Below are positions 56,401 to 64,000 of a stretch of DNA of 64,000 nucleotides, in pieces. A model generated the notes under the pieces. It saw nothing but the letters and a program-made list of their open reading frames with translations, ran no database searches and had not been told where the DNA came from. Origin of the DNA: Mesocentrotus franciscanus (taxonomy: Eukaryota; Echinodermata; Echinoidea; Camarodonta; Strongylocentrotidae); assembly GCA_037976565.1 (NCBI GenBank), contig CP137674.1, positions 2,538,762 through 2,602,761 of the forward strand, given 5' to 3'. Every line of letters begins with the position of its first letter. Positions within the stretch are counted from its first letter, which is position 1. The translations under genes were made by a program, and so were the position numbers.

Positions 56401-59400
56401 ATCAACTAGACCTATCCCTATGAAGTCAGTCCCATCAGAGTTCCAATATAAGATACCATCATCACCATCATCATCTAGTCTCATCTCCATGGTAACAGAT
56501 GATATATACTGGACCTGACTACTACTTGTATTCAATGCGAGATAGGATGAACCAGAAAACTTGGGAACAGTCACAATGTCAGCTGTAACACAGATAAGCA
56601 AAGATACAGTCATTTATCGATTATGCAGCAAACTTCGCTACAGTCACTTTATCAGCTGTAACAAAGATAAGCAAAGATACAGTCATTTATCGATTATGCA
56701 GCAAACTTCGCTACAGTCACTTTATCAGCTGTAACAAAGACAAATTAACATCATATAATTAAATATGGATTTTATAGAGATCATATTTATTGATTTTATC
56801 AAGAAGAACATTTGGTAATAAATAAGGATGGGGGAAAAAAATCACACATTTATGGAAAATTGGCGGAAAAGACAAGAACACTGTGGATAAATGAAAACCT
56901 GGTAGGATGCCAAAAATCACTGTAATTGAATTAGCCACATGTTACATCTTGGCAACAGTATATATGGTAGGAACATATCCAGAGATTTTAGAAGTGTACA
57001 CATTGCTTGGGAGCATATAAATTGCAATGGATAATGTAATGAATAGTGACATGTTGTTTTTAAATCTAAATGAATCCCTACCTTGTTCACACCTAGCACC
57101 ACTCTGACCTGGTAGACATAAACACTCCAGTGTGAATGCATCCATAGACTGACATGTGCCCCCATTCAGACAAACTGAAGAGTTACATGCACTGTGTTCA
57201 CATTGCTCTATATCAGCTCCATCTGTAGCCAGTGAGGGGTACAGTAACGTACCACCAGCCTGTAAATATATCAACCATATCCGTCAAACTTTAGTACAAT
57301 CAAAAAGCTACAATACAATACTTTAGATGATAATGTAACATAGAAGAATATACAAATAATGTTACATTGAAAATGTGACTATTTCCTTTTATCATTGAAA
57401 CACCCATTGTCCTGAATATTTTGTGATTTCCATGATATACAGGTAGAGTCTCTGACTCATTCCATGCTGTGGGTACCATATCCCACCAATTTCCAAGAAA
57501 GATATCAAATTTAACAATTTAACGAAACAAAGAATTAAAACTTTAAAAAATGCAAAACATAATGGAGAGGCAAAGTGCCAGACATGAGCATTATAAAACA
57601 CTCCACTTTTAATTTCATCATAATTTTAATTATCAATGATTACTGTTCGTGAGTTTCAATTGTTATCCATACCTCCAAGTTTTCAATGCATCCATAGAAG
57701 CCAGTGATAAACATGGAATCATCATGAAGGATAGAACTCTCAGGGACACCTCCAATGTACAATGGACTATCGACGGTGAGACCAACAGACCCACTACCAG
57801 TATAATCTATTACACTGTCATCTACTATCAGCTGGGCTGTGTTCTGAGTGCGTATGATTGAGATGAGATGCCATTCCTCGGCTGTGATGACATCACTGGT
57901 CACTGTAGCAGTCCCACTTCCTGTAAGGATGGGTTTGTGAATGATACATTATTGCCTACAAGAAGCAAGATGGCTCAGTGGAAGAGCTGTGATACCTCAT
58001 AATGTCATTGGCAAGCTGTTCAATATGTAATGTAATCATATTTTGTTTGTTAAATTATAAAGCATTATGTAAATATTAAGTATTATTATTGTATGATTGT
58101 TATTAGGAATTTTTTATTAGAATTATGTATCATGTATTATATTGTTGTAATTTGTAGGTTAACATTACTTTGTACTTTTTTTAAGCACTTAGAAACAAGT
58201 GGATTTGCTAGTGCCTTTGGTAAGATATTAATCCTCATTACCAAGTCCCTCGGTGAGGACTTAAAGCCGTTGGTCCCCTTGGTTGCTTACTTACAAGCAT
58301 ACACATGCTTTCTTAGCAGCTAGGTACAAACAAACCATCAAACCAATATAGATTAAATTACAGGTAACAAATTGAAACTCAAAATGTCTCTAATCAGTGG
58401 CTCCTTTTCATTGTTACAAGTAGACTAACCTAGATTGAAACGTAGCTCCACAGCACCCTCAGTGATCCCTAATGCAAAGTAATCCCCGGCAGACAATGAA
58501 GTATCTTCTACATATACAATGAGTGCATCCTGTGCAATGGTTCCTGGTCTGATACGTAGACTGATCCTAGTCTCTTGAGAAGAGAGACCAACGGGCCAGG
58601 GGTAGCTCAAATATGAAGTCCCACGGAAACTAGGGATCAATTCACTCACATCTAGAAGAGAAAATAAGAAAATCAAAAGGGGTAATTAATCACAGTTTAT
58701 TCATGAATTTGATTCATTCATGACTCTTTTTATTATCTTTTTTTTCTCCAATATCTACTTACAAGTATACAGGGGCTAGTTTCTAGAAATTATCAGAAGT
58801 CTAAGTTTGTGGTCATCCTATTGAAACATGTGTTAAATCTACAATGTATACTGTGACAACTATGGGAAGTCCAAGAAATGAGATTTACAACGATTTCAAG
58901 AAACTGGCCCCAGATTTCCAATGAAGAAAAAAAAAGGAATAAAAGACCCCAATCAATTCATTATATGTCATCAATAGAAAAGCTGTGGGAATTTTTCAGA
59001 AATTGTAGTTAAGACGTTGCAATAGTATTAGTGAAGAGTAAGAAGATGGATATAACATGGGTTTAAATGAAGGGTTGAAAAAAATACAGTATGTGAAAAG
59101 AAAGAGCAAAATCATGGCACAAGTAACTCAATTTTTGTTGCATTACAAAATGCTGTTTGTAAACCTGCAAATTGATCAGAAAATGAGCATTAAACTCTTC
59201 AAATTGCAAATATAGATTCAATTGCAAATTCACTATTTCCCAAAGTTATTGGAACAACTTTCTTGCTCCATACACTCTCTCTGATACCAATATTCTAACC
59301 GTACACATTTCTCTGTCAAAATATATCAGTGAAAAAGAAATGTTTCCATCTAAAGAGGGAAACTGATTCTTTTTTACCTGGTACAAAATCTTGAAATAGT

Positions 59401-60309
59401 TGAAGATATCATACCTTGGTTCTGTTCACATAAGTTTCCCATCATGCCTAGCGGACAGACGCATCTGAAGCCATTGTCAATCATCACACATGTTGATCCA
59501 TCTCTACATCCTGCCGTCTGACAAACATCCAATCTCTCTTCACATCTATCACCATAGTAACCAACATCACACTGACAGGAGTAGGAGGAGCCTGGTAGAG
59601 ACTGGCATGTTCCATTGTTTAGACAGGGGTTTGTCAGACATACATCGCGGCTACACTGGGCTACGTTCTCTATCTCAAGTGTGTCTGATTGGTTGAAACT
59701 AGAACCAAAGAAAGATTGGATTAGAAAATACAGCAAATCAACTATAAGCGTGATAAGAAATTAACAGCCCATCAAGATAGTCAACACTTTAAATAGTGCA
59801 AGTAGTACAAAGGCTTCCATTCAGTCAACAGTTTCTTCCATTGTAAAACCACCAAGAGAGATCTTGATATGCAGGATAAAACATGCACATTATCAAGCTA
59901 TTTTAGCATTGCTATCGTGTTTCTCTCATGCACACAACAAATGTTTTTTTATGTAACCTTTAAAAATGATTCCACATCCATCTGGTTTCTAGTGCACATG
60001 GACTCCAAGTACATGTAAGGCATCATTTGTTCCATTCAAACACCCACGCCATATTAGTTTCATTAGTCACTGTAAGGTTTGATAGTCATCAGTATAGTCT
60101 GTACATGTTAGGTTAGAATGGTGACATTAGGTCTTGGGTCTTACCTATAGATTTGGTCTTGAATGACTAGAGATAAGATGCAACCAGTTAGACCAGGACC
60201 GGGTCCAAGAACAGAAGGGAGAGCAGAATAGTCTACAAAGCCTCCAACATAGACTTCGGAACCAACATTCAATGACTGCAACGATCCTCCTGCTTCACCG
60301 GTCTTAGAG
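50559..60309 (-). CDS. Extracellular LamG/EGF repeat protein, C-terminal part (agrin/perlecan/EYS class)
   Basis: Thirteen exons join in phase on the - strand: 60309-60145, 59698-59415, 58651-58430, 57920-57673, 57259-57082, 56582-56367, 55635-55411, 54879-54682, 54058-53918, 53431-53362, 52807-52583, 52064-51943, 50728-50559 (stop TGA 50561-50559); about 820 residues. Domain order is LamG (end only), EGF-EGF, LamG, EGF, LamG, EGF-EGF, LamG, then stop. LamG hallmarks include VYVGGFVDYS, PLYIGGVPESS, TYIGGVVSSV, FYGCIENLEV, FLGCIRSLIVN, FNGCIAQFL. EGF hallmarks include CLNNGTCQSLPGSSYSCQC and CLNGGTC. LamG domains of this class bind dystroglycan, heparan sulfate or integrins in basement membrane. 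Domain order alone does not separate perlecan-, agrin- or Eyes-shut-like proteins. The 5' part lies beyond the window or beyond a long intron. Confidence 0.88.
50757..50857 (-). pseudogene. Partial duplicate of the last LamG exon (candidate alternative exon)
   Basis: A ~99-bp tandem copy, period 112, of the 5' part of exon 50728 together with its acceptor (CTCTATAG). If spliced to the exon ending at 51943 it stays in frame: DGYPADIMQLTDGYFSSGFN, then GCIAQLLTTRNLICLPL. It stops at a TAG that overlaps the acceptor of the normal last exon. Confidence 0.85.
51001..51166. repeat. Palindromic hairpin element, ~165 bp
   Basis: AATGACTGCTATGAGAGGCA, TAGTTGTTTTTATTGCTCAA and GGGGAGGTTACATCGTGC pair with inverted copies at 51085-51164. 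The tip reads GAGGCGTGCCGAGG. In an intron of the LamG/EGF gene. Confidence 0.88.
52284..52513. repeat. Near-perfect ~100-bp-arm palindrome with B-box-like core
   Basis: Left arm ATATTTGTGGCTTACACCCA...AATCTTGGAACCAGCGGGAC (to 52385), loop ~25 bases, then an almost perfect inverted arm (52411-52513) with one C/T change and a one-base length change. The right arm contains GGTTCAAGTCCC, a tRNA B-box match. Confidence 0.93.
53095..53180 (+). mobile_element. Possible LINE 3' end with (TCAA)n
   Basis: ATTCAGCCATTCGGCTGCGA ... CACCTTTTCAATCAATCAAT. A terminal tetranucleotide run like other LINE ends in the window; no protein part is visible. Confidence 0.4.
53918..54879 (-). CDS. LamG/EGF gene: LamG end and EGF pair over two exons
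   Basis: Exon 54879-54682 gives GFLGCIRSLIVNQDVIDLTE and most of one EGF (CNLDPGCQNEGRC...YQCECTQGYSG). Its final cysteine is supplied by the next exon 54058-53918 (GGFCDTSSCDL), which then encodes CQNGGRCYVSDSGQASCLC and DVGFSGPTCDQ. Confidence 0.85.
56028..56211. mobile_element. Inverted-repeat element (TACAGTAAAACCTG family)
   Basis: Ends TACAGTAAAACCTG and CAGGTTTCACTGTA with internal repeats of AAAGACCACCTG. Related to 19206-19396. Confidence 0.75.
56579..56741. repeat. 73-bp tandem duplication at a splice acceptor
   Basis: TCAGCTGTAACA recurs at 56579, 56652 and 56725 with the same 73-bp unit between. The unit includes the acceptor and ~14 bases of exon 56582-56367, so three near-identical acceptors lie in series. 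Confidence 0.92.
57082..57259 (-). CDS. LamG/EGF gene: LamG end plus single EGF
   Basis: AGGTLLYPSLATDGADIEQC closes the preceding LamG domain. CEHSACNSSVCLNGGTCQSM and LECLCLPGQSGARCEQ form one EGF domain. Confidence 0.85.
57955..58320 (+). mobile_element. Possible tRNA-like SINE fragment
   Basis: GATGGCTCAGTGGAAGAGC matches an A box. The downstream ATTACCAAGTCCCTCGGTGA and TTAAAGCCGTTGGTCCCC look like a SINE body/tail. No intact B box. Weak. Confidence 0.3.
58772..58911. mobile_element. Fold-back MITE, ~140 bp
   Basis: Ends GGGGCTAGTTTCTAGAAAT and TTTCAAGAAACTGGCCCC are imperfect inverted repeats. Inner halves also pair (GAAGTCTAAG with CCAAGAAATGAG loosely). Confidence 0.6.
59415..59698 (-). 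CDS. LamG/EGF gene: exon with two EGF domains
   Basis: Encodes FNQSDTLEIENVAQCS, then EGF 1 (CLTNPCLNNGTCQSL...YSCQCDVGYYGDRCE) and EGF 2 (CQTAGCRDGSTCVMIDNGFR, CVCPLGMMGNLC). Each has the six-cysteine pattern. Neither shows the DxNEC-type calcium-binding start. Confidence 0.88.
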
Positions 60310-60591
60310 CTTTAAGGGTAATAAAATAAACATCAATCAAACAATTTAACTTTGGATACAAGATTTTTAGGGAAAAAAATATGAATAATCACATGAGTAT
60401 GTACCTTTAACATGACAGGAAACAAAGTCAGAATATTCAATTTCCATGTATCTAACATACACTACCGCTCAAATGTTTTGGCACAACGGTTCGGTTACGG
60501 TTTGGTACCGTTTGTCCTATCGTAAGCTTTCCGCGGTTATCTCCAAGGTTTTGTTGTTCGGTGAGAATCCGCGGGAAGCTATCGGAGCGCA

Positions 60592-60640
60592 AACGGTGAG
60601 CAAACGGTGAGCAAACGGTGAGCAAACGGTTAGCCAGAGA
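60592..60640 (+). repeat. 11-bp tandem repeat (GCAAACGGTGA)n
   Basis: About four units of GCAAACGGTGA, within a wider patch where ACGGT/ACCGT and CCGCGG motifs recur on both strands (60475-60690). Confidence 0.85.
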
Positions 60641-61135
60641 GAGCGCACGCGGATTTCTTTCTCAGAACGGTGAACGGTGAAAGTCCGCGGTTAGCTAAAG
60701 AGCGCAAGCGATGAAAGGCTGTATTGTGACGTAACAATGACTGATTTTACAAAGCCGCATGTAGATCTAGGAATCACGTTTGCTATAAATGTTTAAAGAA
60801 TGAAGACTTGTGCTCTGCATTCGAACGATTCTGGTGAAGATAATGATGGTGACGTTTTAATGAAGTTGTTAATGGTGATGATGACGATGAAATCATGAAA
60901 TTATGATGAGATGGCGGTGATGATTGTGGGGTGGTGGTTACTGGTTAGGTCTTAGGATGATCGTGAAAAATTACGATTGTAAATTTGATGTTGATGAAAA
61001 ATGAGGGAATACATATTAGCGATCATTTTTAGTTGTCGACGTGAGATTCGCTAGAGGCTTGATAATAAAATCTTTAAAATAGAATGGATCAATGACTGTC
61101 ACTGTCTTAGGTGTGTCGATTAGACCAGAGTTGAT

Positions 61136-61519
61136 TTAAAGGGATCCGGTAACTTTGTCTCAGATTCTGAAACAAAATTCTGGATTTAGCTCATGATGCA
61201 ATGATAATCATAAACCTTTAGGTCAGTCAGGAACCCCATGACTTTTACAAGCTGATCGCCTGTCTGATTATCAAGATATTTATGATTGGAATTACAAATT
61301 TTGAAAACCGTTCGCCTGATGGTTTTCATAACACTATAGTCTATTAGGGAAAACGAGTATGGTAAAACCGGTCAATCAAAGATTTTTACTTTTTGAGGCA
61401 CTTCTTGATCATTTTGAAGCGCAATTTTTTTAGGGCTTCATTATTACACCATATCACAGACACTAATAACATGTAGGGCCGTGTATCTCAGATTTAACAC
61501 TGTTAAACGATCCCTTTAA
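61136..61519. mobile_element. TTAAAGGGATCCGG element, copy 2 (intact ends)
   Basis: Starts TTAAAGGGATCCGGTAACTT and ends GTTAAACGATCCCTTTAA. The outer ~11 bases are inverted repeats bounded by TTAA. ~370 bases match copy 1 at 50067. Confidence 0.85.
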
Positions 61520-62764
61520 CAGGAAAGAATGAAGGAGAGAGAAAGAATGAGAGGCAGGCAGTTTTGACAAAATTTGAAAAGTACTGGATGGAGTTATAGA
61601 AAGCTGAAGATATTATTCGGGAAGGAAAGGAAGAAAAGGGGAAATGGCTATCGACTAAACAGTGTTGATTAGTTATAAATATAAGTAGGCAAGACACGAA
61701 CACGTTAGTCTATTTTCCGCACAACTTTCTACTTCTAGTTCCTCTTTATATCCATTCATTCATAAAATTAATGATTTATTGAATAAAAACTTCAATGGCA
61801 GCCGTGCAAAGCTGCATTGATGATGTGTACAGTATGAACAAATTATAAATTGACAACTGACAATTACAAGTAATACAAAATCACAATCAAATATGGTTTT
61901 AAAAAATCATGATCAAAATATGGAATATATAATTATAATTTATACTGCCAGAATTACAGACAAAAGAACATGACAAAAATGTAGTACCGAGAATGGGGAG
62001 AGAGAGAATGAAAGAGGAGTGTATGTAAGTGATGTAGTAAGGAGGAGGTAGACAATCGTAGAGAGTAGCCATTTCCTATTTCCTCCATTCCTGTCAAAAG
62101 TAATCCAAACTTATCAAAAACTAATCAAAACCTTTCCGAATATTCAATCAATTTTTTAGATACTTCTTGCTGTAAGTCAGGCCCATGTTCGGGTTCGGTG
62201 GTATAATATTAATAGCAAGACCAAGAAAAGTTCGTAAATATACTCACCCCTAAACTTGATTTACTACGCTCGCGTGGCTCCTGTCAAATTCTACCAGTTT
62301 TTAACCAGCAAGCCCCCCAGGGAAACAATTTTATCTCTTATCTTGTCGACATAATTATATCATTCAACGACTCGACTCTTGATGACAGAGAAAGTCCATG
62401 TTACGCAATGTCTCCCTTTGGTTCCCACGCTCGGACCTGTAGTTCTTGGAGCCTTGCCAACTGCTCATGAATATTGATGTTTGCGGTTCGACAATGCAAC
62501 ATAAATATTTTAAAGGGTAAGTTTGAGTTGTTTTCCTCTTTCCTACTACGAACACATCCATTTCTATGAAATAATATTTTATTAGAATGTATGGTTCTGT
62601 GTTTGAACACTATTAATATTGATGGAATCATACCATATTTGAGTTTTCTGTTGTGCGCAGGAAACCTACATTTTGTTTTCTTTTATCCAAACACCCGCCT
62701 GTTTTGAATGTAAACATTCCCTTCCTTATCTTGGGTTGTTGATTATTAAGCAGCAAATGGGTTT

Positions 62765-63905
62765 TCTTCCAGTCTCTCTCTACCCCACCCCTTTATCTCT
62801 TTACTATATTCCCTCTTTCTTTCTCTCTCCCTCCCCATGTCTCCCTTCTTTCTCTCTGTACCCGTCTCCCTCCGTCGCCTTTCTCTTATTTCTCTTCCTC
62901 TCTCTCTGTCTCTCCCCCGTCCTTTCAAGTTTTCTTATATTCATTCCTTTCCTGAAAGTCTCATAGCATGCGCGTCATTTTCACTGAAATAACAGCCATT
63001 ATGTATCCATGTTATAATAAGTTCACGACCCCATATTAATAGATGTGACATAACTTGGAAATAATCTTATAAGTTTTGCAATAAATTTTACAAGGAAACA
63101 ATTAACCTCCCTGGTTTTATATCGAATACAAGAGCTTCCCAACTCAGGAGTAATCATAGCTTGCATGTGAACTGAATGTCATAAAATGGAGATCCCATTG
63201 TCATTATAATTACGGTAATCCCTGAGCGCGCAGTACATATCGAATTTCAACCACCTGTATTTGGGCCATGAGGTCATGTCGAGATCGTGTCGCTTTTGTT
63301 TAAAAACAATCCTGGTTTGTGAAAATAATGTTTGCGGTCTGTGGCAAAATTTGTATTTTGTAGGGCCAGGGTTCAACTGATTGGTAATGAATGAATAGAA
63401 TTATAAAGAATTATTTGTTATTTGGAGTTATGGATCGTTCATTAAATTTTCAAATCTCTATATCTCTTTCTTTCTCTTTATATCTTTCTCTCTCTCTCTC
63501 TCTCTCGCTCTATTCCCTCTTTCTTTCTTCTCTCTGCCTGTCCCACTAACCCCTCCCTCTTCTCTCTTTCTCCCTTCCTTACATTCATACCTTCCTGAAA
63601 ATCTCGCTACATACACATCGTTTTTCTAGAAATAGCAGCCATATTTATCCATATTATAATAAGTTCATAACCCCATATCAATAGATGTGATATAACTTGG
63701 AAATAGTTTTGCAATCAATTTTGCAAGAAAACAACTAACCTCCCTGGTTTATGTCGAATAGCTTCCATGCAAACTGAATGTCATAAAATGGAGATCCCAT
63801 TGTCATTATAATTCGGGGAATCCCTAAGTGCGCGCAGTACATATCAAATTTCAACCACCTGTATTTGGGCCATGAGGTTAATGTTGAGATCGTGTCGCTT
63901 TGCCC
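62765..63905. repeat. Diverged direct duplication, unit ~650 bp
   Basis: Each unit begins with a CT-rich tract (62765-62935; 63455-63590), then ATAATAAGTTCA with CCCCATATNAATAGATGTGA, CCTCCCTGGTTT, ATAAAATGGAGATCCCATTG, and TTCAACCACCTGTATTTGGG. The first ends ~63300 and the second ~63905, with small indels between them. Confidence 0.87.
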
Positions 63906-64000
63906 CCCTCCCTTCCACACGTTCTTGGCGGGATTAATCGCAACTGATCTCCCCTTCTTTTCTTCTTCCTCTTTTGTTCCCTTTAGCTCTCTTTCCCTTT

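Larger units (their letters stand above)
60310..64000. other. Large intron or upstream region, no exon recognised
   Basis: No exon of the LamG/EGF gene or any other gene was recognised here. It contains a CGG-rich repeat patch (60470-60700), the TTAA element at 61136-61519, a possible LINE 3' end near 61790-61900, CT tracts and a direct duplication from 62765 onward. Confidence 0.5.

Overview
The window is animal nuclear DNA, most likely from an echinoderm, and a sea urchin fits best. It is AT-rich, with multi-exon genes split by GT-AG introns. It carries tRNA-derived SINEs, non-LTR retrotransposon (LINE) fragments, many fold-back or MITE-like elements and long CT/GA tracts. No bacterial, viral, CRISPR or operon-like organisation was seen. 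The species is an inference from repeat character and protein similarity; no search was run.

Region 1 (1-14,700, + strand): the 3' three quarters of a TTLL7-type tubulin polyglutamylase gene. Thirteen coding exons were placed from 800 to 12,547, and the first ~90 residues lie upstream of the window. This gene shows unusual internal copying. A segment of its exon at 8751 (with acceptor site) sits inverted in an early intron. A segment of its exon at 11709 sits inverted inside a LINE fragment in another intron. The terminal coding exon has been amplified into five 110-bp tandem units.

Region 2 (14,700-25,900): no gene was recognised. It holds a tRNA-derived SINE, a minisatellite inside a SINE-like element, pyrimidine/purine tracts, a LINE 3' fragment, an 840-bp fold-back element and a hAT-type MITE with an 8-bp target duplication.

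Region 3 (26,032-39,320, - strand): a four-exon gene for a 262-residue, cysteine-rich, secreted/type I single-pass membrane protein of unknown function. Its second intron is 11.3 kb and full of fold-back elements, including a 53-bp hAT-like micro-MITE and a SINE whose head resembles 7SL RNA.

Region 4 (39,321-50,558): no gene was recognised. It has a CCAAT-containing 5' flank, a - strand tRNA SINE, LINE fragments (42,955-44,240; 45,570-46,095), TTAA-flanked elements and an AT-rich stretch that may be the 3' UTR of the next gene.

Region 5 (50,559-60,309, - strand): the 3' end of a gene for a large extracellular protein with alternating laminin-G and EGF domains (agrin/perlecan/Eyes-shut class). 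Thirteen exons (~820 residues) are visible. The last exon has a nearby in-frame partial duplicate that could act as an alternative terminal exon.

Region 6 (60,310-64,000): apparently a large intron or upstream region of that gene. It has short tandem repeats, a TTAA-flanked element also seen at 50,067, and a diverged direct duplication of several hundred bases near the right edge.

The three genes have no evident functional link. The common theme of the window is local copying: exon pieces duplicated in tandem or inverted, and many hairpin-forming elements inside introns.
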